64,000 nucleotides of DNA from NCBI RefSeq assembly GCF_000002425.4, contig NC_037266.1, positions 3,729,350-3,793,349 of the forward strand, written 5' to 3'. A program made the translations under genes and the position numbers. This DNA is from Physcomitrium patens. Taxonomy: Eukaryota > Streptophyta > Bryopsida > Funariales > Funariaceae. Positions 22,514-32,510 of the stretch are shown piece by piece. The notes beneath the pieces are model-generated. The model was not told where the DNA came from. It ran no database searches and worked only from the letters and a program-made list of their open reading frames with translations. The stretch's first letter is position 1. Each line of letters opens with the position of its first letter.

Positions 22514-22591
22514 TGACGTCAGGGAAATTAGTGTCATCCAATCATTGATCGTCGTTAAATTTGACCTGGCCAATCAGGCTTCTGACACGTG
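22514..22591 (+). promoter_or_regulatory. Candidate bZIP/CCAAT site cluster upstream of MBD copy 1
   Basis: A perfect palindrome TGACGTCA is at 22514-22521, a CCAAT box at 22570-22574 and a G-box CACGTG at 22586-22591, all within 80 bp and about 0.9 kb before the ATG at 23479. These cores bind bZIP and NF-Y factors in plants. Whether they serve this gene is inference. Confidence 0.35.
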
Positions 22592-22599
22592 GATATGGA

Positions 22600-23478
22600 A
22601 ATTAATAAATTGAGAACAAAAAATTAACGAGTTTTTATTTTTTATTTTTTCAAACTACATCCACGGTGCTGGATGTGACAGAAGCCGCCAAACAGAAGAA
22701 ATAAAAAGTAAAATTAAAGTAAATGAAAAAAGAAATGCGAAGACTAAAGGTGAAATGGGGAAAGGGGGAAAGAAAAGGCAGTTTGTTTGCAAAACATACC
22801 CGCCCAGTGCTCCGCTTGAAACGTCGACTGACTGCAACTCTGACCGCATTGCCTACCGCTGAATATCCACGACGCACGAACAAAACGAAAAAAAGAAAAA
22901 AAATAAAAGAGGAAAAATAGGAAAAGCAGAAAGGCGTGATTCTGGCCAGAGCTCCATCGCGGGTCGGTCTTCGCGTGTGTGTGTGTTGTGCGAGAAGGCG
23001 TCTCTCTTCCCCCGAACTACGAAACCATACCTGCCAGAATAGATCGATTAATAGACTCGATTGCCGAGTAATCGTCGTTAATCGCAGCCTCCTCGCACAT
23101 CTGTATACCGCTCAATTCTGGTGTCGCCGCTGCAGTCACGCTTTCTTTCGATTCCCGTGCCTGTTCTTTACTCCTTGGCTGCTGCTCCTGCCATTTGTGT
23201 TATCTGAGAGGACTCGTTTTTTCCTGTGTTTTCGCTGCGTGTGCTTCGCACAACCGTTGTCGTGGTTAGATCTGCGGTTAGTGTGTGTAGAGTTTGATTG
23301 CCGAGCAGCAGCTGTGGGGTATTTTGACTGCTAACGCCAAGGATTAGCGCTCTGGCAAATGTGGGGAGTGTGAGGGATTTAGTGTGGAGATAATTTGCGG
23401 AGGTGTTGTTGAGCGCGGTTTAAATTTTGGTGCGCGAGACGAGGGTGATTGTGTGGGCAGTTGGTGAGGTGAGGCAGA
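22600..23478 (+). promoter_or_regulatory. Promoter and 5' UTR region of MBD copy 1
   Basis: Composition becomes GC-richer from about 22640. The part near 23050-23100 resembles the corresponding leader of copy 2 (near 59420-59450) but is clearly diverged. Open frames at 22723-22920 and 22936-23334 lack recognisable motifs and are probably leader or promoter sequence. The transcription start cannot be fixed by eye. Confidence 0.4.
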
Positions 23479-26400
23479 ATGGGCAGCCCGGAGGCCACTT
23501 TAGCTGCGGTCGAGGCCGTGGGAACGCAGGAAGACGCCTTCGAGGAACTCACTGGGAACCTGCAAGGGTGGAAACGCAAGGTCCGTAGAGCTGCAAAATC
23601 CCACGCCTTGATTGAGAAAGTTCAGGAATCTTGCTTGTGACATAGGTTTCGGACGCTAATTGGCTCCAGCAATGTCGGCCGTTGGACCTGCACTTGTGGG
23701 ATGGTCATGTGGTTTTGGCTATCTTGGCTGAGGTGGAGATTGCTTTAGAAGGCGCGCGGGTGGTGATATTGAATGTGGTTGTTCAGGATGTTGCGGGTTG
23801 CGCATCTCATATGGTAGGGTAGGGTACGAATTTGGCGAGGAGGGGTTGGGGCCAGCGTATTCTGTCGTGTCGAGCGTGGCGGTAGAGAGCGCGAAGTTTC
23901 TGTTGAGTGTGGAAGTTGGTTTCAGGGGCATGGGTGGTCGGTGTTGCGGTAGTTGGTAAAAATCGAGGCGCGGGTGTAGGAAAGGTGCGTGGTATGGTGC
24001 AGTGGGAGGCTGTAGTGCGGCGTGTAGCGGAGGATGTGTGTTGGAAGAGGAGAGTCGTAGTTATGTTTGGGTGGGAATGGGTGAAGACTAGGAGGAGGGA
24101 ACATTGAGGGGGAGTAGCAGATCGCATCGGGAAAGGCAGAATCCGGGTAGTTCTTGCAATAGTTGGTGGTCAAATTTGTAAGCTTGGTCGTTCGTGACGT
24201 GAGGTGTGCTGATCACATAGCGCTGTAGACCTTCCGAGTTTTTTGAGGTGCTCTCCATTCGAGACGTGACATCGTTGGTTACAACCCATTTCACGAAATT
24301 AGAGGAGCGCTTGTTGTTGCGCAAGGGAGGCGTCTTGTATAGTTTTATATCTTTATTTATTTATTTCACTGATTGCAGCAATGCAGTGAGGCGTCATTGG
24401 GGTTTGAGAGTATCTTTTCTGTACCCTGGGATTGTGATGTGGTTTGACCGTATCTTTGCAAAATGCAAGACTTCATATTCTTGCTTTCTAACTCCGGACG
24501 ACGGTTGTGTATCCTACTCATCTTAGTTGACGAATGTCTTCGACTCCCTCGGTCGTCGGTGATGGTCGTATGCCCTGCCTTGATTGCTTGGCGGCGGTAT
24601 GCAAAAACTTTCGGTTTCCCGTGGAGGTGTCCTAGACGCAGCCTGTGCCACTTCTTAGACGCTTATCGTCCAAGCGCAGGATTTTTCGTTCTCTGAACAC
24701 CTTCGCGCACCCGCTTAGTTCTACTGTAGGCGCACGCCACGACCACGGGAAGTTAAGCTCTAACTTCGCCTGTGGTGTTTTTCGGTCCCTGAACGCGACC
24801 CGAATGGCGCGTGGTTGGGGTTTCGCCAACCATCTGGTTTGGTGGACATCCTGGGGGCTGGTCATGCACTCCGTCGCTTCTTTTTGGATGTCAGAAACCA
24901 ATCATGGAGGGACTTGTTCGTTAACAGGTGTAATAAGTGAGCAGCATCAACGAAGCATGACGTGATCATCATGTTGCTGGGGGCTTTTCGTTTCCTGAAT
25001 ATTCTCCCATCCTCTTTCATCTCGTAGCTCGCGAAACTTGGGATCCTGCGCAGACTTTGAAATTACCTCGCTACGGGTACGAGTTTCGACGAGCTACATT
25101 GCAAACGTTTTAGTTACTCCGCTGTTCGGACAATTTGTATCAGACGTCATCCTGCGTTTATTTTGTGTGAACCCTGCAAAGTGTTCGCCAGTGGGGGCTG
25201 GGTATACCTTTTCACGGTTGTGGTGGCTTGATGCCCGTTTGCGAAATTGCGGGTATCACATACTGCCATTAATACTTATTACCGTTACCTTGAAAAGTCG
25301 AACGTTTGATTCAGAAATAAACGGTTTCGCGCTCATATCCAAAACCTTAGATGTATTCTTGTTTGAGATATCTATTTCCTGATGATACTGTTCCGAATTG
25401 GAGCAATCGTGCGGATCGCGATTAATTCGGGACGACTTTGCGAATGAGAATGTAGCATGTTATATAATCTTTTTGTTGTGCTTTCTGTTGATTAGGTCAT
25501 GAGTTGAAATTGGTTAAGGTAATACTGAAGCATAGACATATTTTTGATACGGTTGAACTATCTCATAGTGGTATTGTCTTTTTGTGCCTACTTTAGATGT
25601 TGATTTCCTATTGGTACACCTGTTAATGCTTTGAAGGTGTCTGGGAAGAAAGGCGGCACCCCCAAGAAGAAGGACGTGACTTTTGTGGCTCCTGATGGCG
25701 AAAAAGTGAAAAACAAGAGGCAACTGGATAAATATCTGAAAGCTCATCCAGGAACGTTGTCTGCGAAGGNNNNNNNNNNNNNNNNNNNNNNNNNNNNNNN
25801 NNNNNNNNNNNNNNNNNNNNNNNNNNNNNNNNNNNNNNNNNNNNNNNNNNNNNNNNNNNNNNNNNNNNNTTTGGTGCTTGAGGGTGTGGGGTGTGGACGA
25901 GTGACGTGTTGGTTTCCCGCTGAGGTTGGGGGTCGTACAGAAGGGTGTGTCTGTTCAGTGATGTTGGGCCAAGATGGGGGTGGGACTGGTATTGGAAGGA
26001 CTGAATGATGTGGTGATGGTGTGTGGCAGCGGGTGCAGGCAAGGACGACGGCGACGTGAACGCAGTGACGAAGAATGGAGTCCACGAGCCTGCAGAGAAG
26101 AAAGTGGAGGAGAAGGAAGCCATGGATGTGGACGCCCGCAAGGCGGAGGGTGGTGGTGAGGAGGAAGGCAAGGACGTGACGACGGAATCGGCGAGTGATA
26201 AAGTCGAGGACGAGAAGGTGGTGTCGGAGGGGATCGACGTTGAGAAGCCCGTGGAGGCTGCGACGGAGGCATCGACAAAAGGCGAGGGGGAGTCCAAGGT
26301 GGTGTCGGAGGGGATCGACGTCGAGAAGCCCGTGGAGGCTGCGACGGAGGCATCGACGAAAGGCGAGGGGAAATCGAAGGTGGAGGGCAAAGGAGTGGGG

Positions 26401-26553
26401 AACGGCGACGCAGAGAAGGCGAGCGAAGAGGCTGGCGAAAAAGTGGAAGTGGCGGAGGAGGCCCGGTCCGAGGACACCCCTGCGACGATCGGAGAAGTCG
26501 GGAAGCCTGAGGCTGTGGAAGCTCCGGGTGCAGAGGCGGAGGCAGTCGCCTAG
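23479..26553 (+). CDS. MBD10/11-like methyl-CpG-binding-domain protein, copy 1 (gap inside)
   Basis: Exon 1 is 23479-23580 (34 codons, MGSPEATLAAVEAVG...GWKRK). A 2.06-kb intron follows. Exon 2 starts at 25637 (VSGKKGGTPKKKDVTFVAP...) and runs into a 100-N gap at 25770. Exon 3 is lost in the gap. The last exon is 26030-26553. The exon 1/2 joint forms the MBD core (GWKRK-VSGKKGGTPKKKDV, then NKRQLDKYLKAHPG), matching plant MBD10/MBD11 proteins. The C-terminal tail of about 174 residues is very rich in Glu, Lys, Ala and Gly and has a 27-residue tandem duplication. Plant MBD10/11-type proteins are nuclear chromatin proteins; binding of methylated CpG by this class is not certain. Exon 2 has Lys where copy 2 has Glu (GEKVKN versus GEEVKN). 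Upstream exons are predicted from copy 2. Confidence 0.82.
25770..25869. other. Assembly gap of exactly 100 N within MBD copy 1
   Basis: The run of 100 N lies in exon 2, just after codons for HPGTLSAK. By alignment with copy 2 the missing sequence corresponds to 62095-62836 (742 bp), so 100 is probably a placeholder length. Translated frames spanning it are artefacts. Confidence 0.9.
26218..26379 (+). repeat. 81-bp tandem duplication in MBD copy 1 tail
   Basis: Two in-frame 81-bp units (26218-26298 and 26299-26379) encode near-identical 27-residue segments starting VVSEGIDVEKPVEAATEAST. They differ by a few bases and one residue (Glu versus Lys near the end). The same pair occurs in copy 2 at 63185-63346. 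Confidence 0.9.
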
Positions 26554-28230
26554 GAGGCAGGGTCTGTGCAGCAGGGTGTAGAGAGGAGAGCGAATGCACG
26601 CAAAGTAGCGTTTGGGGACGCCGAGGCAGAGCGAGCGTCCAATGCATGGATGGTAGAAGGATGGTAGCGGCGAGAGCATCTCTTCTGGCATGCGGAGGAT
26701 GGGACGGAGGTTGGCGTGGAGCTTGCAGCTCTGGGGCCGACGGGTGGTAGGATGTCGGGATGGTGGTTGTATGTAAGCGTGGCAAGTGGGGCAAGGGTGG
26801 CCGAGGAGGAGTGAGGTATGTTGATGAACAGAGGCGCAAGGACACACTCCAGGCGGTCGAAGCGCGGGGGAGGTAGAGAACGGGTAGAGGGGGACGGCGG
26901 AGTGATACAAGCAGGATGCATGGTTGTTGGGGTGTGGAGATAGAGAAGGTTGATGGCAAGTGTGAACCGTGCAGCAGACAGTTGCGGTATTTTGTGATAT
27001 TTGTGTGGTCAGGAAGATTGCAGTCCCTCATGTGCCGCGGAACAGCTTTTGAACGACAGGGTGGTGGATCCCTTTGAACAGTGGTGTGGTGTGATGGGTT
27101 GTGGTGTGGAATTTTGGTGTCTGTTTTATGAATTGGAGTCTTGGCACGTGATGAAAGGGTGTTCGTCCAATAGGGGTCCTATGTTGTGTGGTTCTTCAAG
27201 TTGAACTAAGTTGAACTAAGTTGAACTTGGAATTATTGAATACATTTTCATACGACATAAGTTTGCAATGAAACGGATAGGTTTCTTTCTTGGGAAGTAA
27301 CCCAAATGCTGTTAACCTCGGGATTGAAGCTTGGCAGGGCAAGTGCAGTGAGTCCAGTTGTAGCGCAGTCGATGTCAGGACTGTTAATTGCGGGAATCGT
27401 GTGTAATTACTATCTTTTCCATTACACTCCATCAATTCCCTTTTGGAACATTTGAATCATTTCCAACAGATAGGGGTGTGTGGCGCAGTTCTCCAACTTC
27501 CAAGACACTAAGTGTCGGATCTCTACAATCATACGCCCTCAACTGTTAAGTCTACGGTTGTTCAATTGGAGTTTATGGAACCACAGACCTCACACGGTCC
27601 CATAAAAACTCGAGAGAGATTTGGATATAGATTTGGAAATGTTTACAAAACTTGGCTTCCTTGCGGAGTTCACACACTGCTGCAAACCAGTATAATATCA
27701 CTCATCTGGTATCCTTCAACGCTGCTTGCGACGAAACGTATTGGGTTCATCCCAGACACTCCATGCCAATGGGGGCACATGGCAATGCGGTGTTCTAATT
27801 ACCCCTATGGGCACGAAACGCATGAAGCGGAGGAGGATGTGGCGTTCGGCACCAATTTGGCAGTTCATTCATCCACAGCCGGATCAAACTCAAGGCTCCA
27901 ATCCATCCAGTTCAACAAACAGTTCATCCATCCAGAAATCCATCCATCAGCTCGCATTCATACCCATGTGCGCACCGCGTCCTCCGCCCAATGGATGAAC
28001 GCTATCCTACGGACAGCGTTCGTCGACGCATCACCGTAGGTCATAGGGGTAATTAGAACACCGCATTTGGGCGTGGTGTGATCTAAGACCGCGCCCCTGA
28101 TATTTGTGTCATTGTAGTAAATGTCATTGCACGGAGTGAAAGGGGATGATGCCAATTGATTAGCCGTGTTGAGGGTACACTGAAAAGTCACTAGGTGCAT
28201 GGTTAACAGGTTTAAATGGAAAAAATATAA
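26554..28230 (+). other. 3' UTR and downstream flank of MBD copy 1
   Basis: 26554 to about 27024 matches the end of the window (63521-64000) without visible difference. From 27025 on no comparison is available. A short TAAGTTGAAC tandem lies at about 27197-27228. Open frames at 27001-27204, 27512-28039 and 27726-27998 show no recognised domain. The long reverse-strand frames over 25744-27031 are shadows of the GC-rich tail and flank. Confidence 0.5.
27784..28067. repeat. Perfect 26-bp inverted repeat with 232-bp spacer
   Basis: Arms 27784-27809 and 28042-28067 are exact reverse complements, beginning AATGCGGTGTTCTAATTACC on the left. Similarity stops at the arm edges. The spacer holds ordinary, GC-richer sequence with several CATCCA-type words. 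It could be a short non-autonomous terminal-inverted-repeat element or a stem-forming transcript; no convincing target duplication was seen. Confidence 0.6.
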
Positions 28231-29789
28231 AATTCAATATCACGGTCCATTTTTAAATAATTGTGATGATTAGGATATTGTTTGAATATTCATATATTCA
28301 AATAGATTGTTGGTGACTTTACATTCAATTAAATAGATTAAACTTATAAAATTAATCATGTTAAAAAATTTATGTTAATTTTATGATTTTATAGTTCTTT
28401 AGAAAAAATAACCTTTGTAGGTTGATAACAAATTAAAAACAACATTTCAATATTTAGTAAGTAGTAGCATTTGAAAAAGAATTTAGTCATATTATGCAAT
28501 ACTTAACTAAAATCTTATAAAATAAAAAAGTACTAATACTAATCAATCATCATGTAAAATCGTGAAAGATATATAACAAACTATAATCTAAAATATTTTT
28601 TAAAACTTTCTAAAATATTTTAAATCTTCTAAATATTTATGCTAATCTTTTGTACATTCTTAAAATATTTCTAGACCAAAAAATATCTATAGGTTTCTAA
28701 AATCTTCCATTCTATTCTAGAAATTTGCATAAAATAGTTTTAAGACTTTGGAATTATTTTGTAGATTTTAGAAATTTGCTCCAAAACTTTTATCAAATAT
28801 AATTTTTATAGTCTAAGTATTGATATATTTATAGTCTTGTACATAATCTTATTTCAAACATAGTGTTGTAATTTTGTTAAGTATTCAATAATCTTTAGTT
28901 CTTTGCTCATAAATCCTTAAAGAAATTTTATTTGTATATCATATATTTTTTTATAAATTACCAATATGATTTCATATATTCATAAAAATATATTTACATG
29001 TAAATATGTGTAAATATGTACAATAAGTATATTATATATCTATATTTATAATAAATATAATATTTTCAGTAAAACATCAATACTATATTGTTTTAAAAAT
29101 ATCAAATTAAAAAGTATAATAACACTCAAATTATATATTTTAATTTCTTAAAAAATAAAATTTGTATTGAAATACATTTTTTAATATTTTATACAAACTA
29201 ATTTGGAAAGTTAATTAAGTTTTTTTTGTATCACTTTAAAAGTTAAAGAAAGTGAACTATTTGCAAAAAAAAAAAAAAAAAAAAAAAAAAATTGTAACGA
29301 AAAATTAAATTTTAAAAGCCATAGTTTAAAAGCCTTGCCAATCTTTTGTACTTAGTAAAAAAATTGGTTTAATAATTTCTTTTTACATATACTTACAAAA
29401 AAAAAATACACACATAAATGTAGCTTTTAATGTGATTTTTGCATTTAGTTTGTATTTTTGAAGATGTTAAACTAAGCTATACATATGCTTGTTTATATGT
29501 ATTTATATAAGATTTTAAAAAAATACATAATTTTTATATTTATTAAATTAAATATAATTTAATTAGTTTTTTTTTTAGATATTTTACTATACTATAATTA
29601 ATCTGAAATAATACATCTAAACTAAAAATTATGTAATCTTTTAAAAGAATAAGATAAGACTCGTTACATGTTTATAATATATATAAAAAAAATTATTGAT
29701 TATTAAGAAGAAAAGTAAAAATTAAAATAAAAAATATTTATAATAAAAGAATAATTAAAAAAATTAAAATTTGAGATCTTATTGTAGAC
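28231..29789. other. AT-rich DNA with no gene
   Basis: Strongly AT-rich with an A run at about 29264-29290. Around 28560-28800 repeated TCTAGAA/TTCTAAAA words faintly recall the family-3 LTR, but the match is too weak to call. No coding sequence recognised. Confidence 0.5.
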
Positions 29790-29955
29790 ATCAATATTGA
29801 TATCAATAATTAGGAAGATAAGAAAAATTAGATAGATATAAATATCAATAAATTAGATAATATCTTATAAAAAAGCTTCTTAAAACTTTGTAGACATGAA
29901 TTCGAGTTTATAAATACTTGTAGGTAATTGATAGGTTAAAAATTATAACTATTTA
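29790..29955 (+). repeat. Fragment of a plus-strand family-1 LTR
   Basis: The segment around AAGCTTCTTAAAACTTTGTA and the following 70 bases aligns with the first third of the family-1 LTR on the plus strand. It is truncated on the right, and an opposite-strand LTR starts about 80 bp later. Confidence 0.5.
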
Positions 29956-30034
29956 TGAAGGCAATGTATCAAAAAGCAAATTTTTCTAGTTATAATAGGA
30001 ATTATGTTGTTCAAATCTTATGTTACATAACTTA

Positions 30035-30557
30035 TATCAAAGACATGAATCACAAACAACTAGAAGGTCAATACATTCTTTTGTTATTAAAAATGAGTAG
30101 ATAATCTTTTAATGATAGAATATATTAAAACTAAAATAGCTAGTACCAAAGACATGATGATTGAAGATTTAAAAAAAAAGAAGACTAAAAATAAAAATAT
30201 CATTGATAAGAGTAAAGAAGGTTTCATTTCTTTTGCTCTATATAATATCTAGTTAAGAGCTACATAACAATATTTTACAGGACCTTTAACATGTGTCCAA
30301 TTTGTGAAATACATGCTTAACTTGCAAAACAAGTTTTTATGTGTGAGCCACATGTCAAACTTATACCATAAGTGAATAATTTATTGGCCATGTTTTCAAC
30401 ATATCCATCATCCATTGATTTGTATAAAGTCTAATCTGCATCTATACAACTTCAAAGAAGCTTTTCCATAAGATATTATCAAATTTAATTATTTTTACTT
30501 ATTTCTAATTAATTATTTTTATCTAGATAATTAATAGTGTCAATTATGTCCATAACA
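30035..30557 (-). repeat. 3' LTR of the decayed family-1 copy
   Basis: It begins TATCAAAGACATGAATC and ends CCATAACA on the plus strand, with the TATA tract (CTCTATATAAT) in the expected place. Divergence from element b is high. Confidence 0.65.
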
Positions 30558-31632
30558 TTATTTCTCCTTTTAAGTATGAATTCTACAAAGAGCGATTATT
30601 ACATATTCACTCTTCATCTTAATATTCATAGATATTGACAATAAAAAGTATCAACCTTATATGCATTCACTAATATCATATTTATACTAATATACAAAAT
30701 ATTCTAATTTATTTTAATATTGCTTTGAATCTAAAACTTTTTCTACTTTAAATTATTGATTATTATCCTCTTTTATAAGAAAAGGTGGCATTTATCTTCT
30801 TCTTAGTATATCTAATTGAATTGATCTATTTACAAATAGAAAATAGTCAAAGTTTATGATAATCCAATTTTTTATAGAGACATTATTTTCATATCACAAC
30901 CAATAAACATACCTTATTACTAACTTAGAATTAAAGTTCTTCCTTGCAATAGATATTTGTGTTGATTTTTTTTCTTTCTTAAGCCTTATCTAATTTTGTC
31001 TTAAATGTGGCATATAGTTCTAATAATTTTTTAAAAATCTTTTATCAAAAAATTATCAACTTTTGTAAAGTCAAAATTATTAAGTTATAGATAATAACCA
31101 TGAATAGTATAGAAAGATGTTTGTAAAGTAGAAGAATGTATAAAGTAATTACAATCAAATTTTTCCAATAGCAAAAAAATTATCTAATCATTTTGGTAGA
31201 AGTTGATGATAAATTTTAAATATTTATGTAAAAATTAATTAATCAATCCTATATTTCTATTGAATTGAAGATAAAAAAATAAGATAGTTTTATGTCCACT
31301 TTCAATATCTTGAAAATAATTTTTAAAAATCTTGATAAAAATTAAATCCCTTTATTTAATATAATATTCTTTAAAAATCCATAATAGCAATAAATGTCTT
31401 ATATTTGAGAACTTATAATAAGCTTGAAGAGTACATAATTATACTTCATCTTTTAGAATAAATAAGCATTCTTTATAATGGAGTAGATTATTTTTAAATT
31501 TAAATTCATGAGTATTATTAAATTTAAAAGGATTATTTTTAATATTACATATAAAAAGATTTGAAGACATACTTGATTGGACTTCATCAATTTTTTTTTA
31601 TTTCAATAGCTAATATTAATTTAATTGCACAA

Positions 31633-31634
<2 letters not shown>

Positions 31635-31679
<45 letters not shown>

Positions 31680-31697
31680 CTTTAAAAGTTTATTATA

Positions 31698-31728
<31 letters not shown>
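31635..31728. repeat. (TA)n and (TTA)n microsatellites
   Basis: A run of about 20 TA units near 31636-31676 is followed by about nine TTA/ATT units near 31697-31728. They make a spurious open frame. Other TTA arrays are at about 32922-32952 and 34722-34752. Confidence 0.85.
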
Positions 31729-31730
<2 letters not shown>

Positions 31731-32510
31731 AAATTACATCTCATTCTTTTAATGCAAGATAAGAATGTCTAGAAATGGCATCAAAATATTTTTGTTGTTT
31801 TTTGATCAATAAATAATCTTGAATTTAAACCTTAACAAAGATATGTTCCAATGAACTTAACAACTATTTAAAATATGTATTGATATAAAATATTTAAGGT
31901 TTTTATGATTTTTATAAATAATTATAAGAAAAAAATTACTTTTTTGATAATGGCGCTCTTCTTAAAACATATCTACACCTATAAGAAATTATATTTTCTG
32001 AATTTTATAATTAATCTTAGTTATTGAAAGTTGTCTTGAATGAAAAGCTCTAAGATAAAGTTTTTTATCTACTCCTATTTGTAATAATATTGCATCCAAT
32101 GCAAAGTTTGATATAGTTTTTTCTATAAAAAATATCTTAAAAAAATTAATATAATAAAAGATTGAGTTTGTGATAAAAATCACCTTCAAAGCTTCAAATG
32201 CTACTTAAATTTTTTTTATGCCATCTAAGTTTGTCTTTACAAGTCAAATGTATAAGTAGAGTTGTAACTTAAGAAAATTTCTTGATAAAATAATAATTGA
32301 TAAATCCTAAAGAAATATATATATTTTTTTTTATTAATTTTATAAACTTCTGAGCCATAATTATTTAAACTTTTTAAAGATACTTTAAAAATAAAAGATA
32401 TTTATTTTTACATTTATTTAATATCATTAACTCAACTTGAGTCATTGTTATATTAATTTTCTTTCTTTCATATAGAAGACAAATAATAATATTAGATAAG
32501 ATTCTACAAT

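Larger units (their letters stand above)
30035..32510 (-). mobile_element. 3' half of a heavily decayed family-1 chromovirus
   Basis: In element order: RT end about 32300-32510; RNase H about 31989-32300; integrase zinc region about 31400-31550; integrase core about 31250-31390; chromodomain trace near 30740-30790; polypurine region 30558-30605; 3' LTR 30035-30557. The open frame 32189-31989 keeps SNFALDAILLQIGVDKKLYL, matching element b RNase H. Most differences from element b are C-to-T or G-to-A. Microsatellites have expanded inside it near 31635-31730. The post-chromodomain region is largely deleted. Confidence 0.65.

Noticed and set aside
22936..23334. 132-codon plus-strand open frame upstream of MBD copy 1
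   Set aside because: No motif, Cys/Arg-rich composition typical of translated leader, and no counterpart in copy 2.
25744..27031. Long minus-strand open frames (284-388 codons) over the end of MBD copy 1, repeated at 62777-63998
   Set aside because: They are antisense shadows of the GC-rich acidic tail and flank, rich in Pro, Ser, Leu and Arg, without domains; two also run through the N gap.
27512..28039. 175-codon plus-strand open frame overlapping the inverted repeat
   Set aside because: It runs through the inverted-repeat unit and shows no domain or sensible composition change; treated as chance.
31561..31752. Open frame ending in YIYIYI and IIII runs
   Set aside because: Produced by (TA)n and (ATT)n microsatellites.
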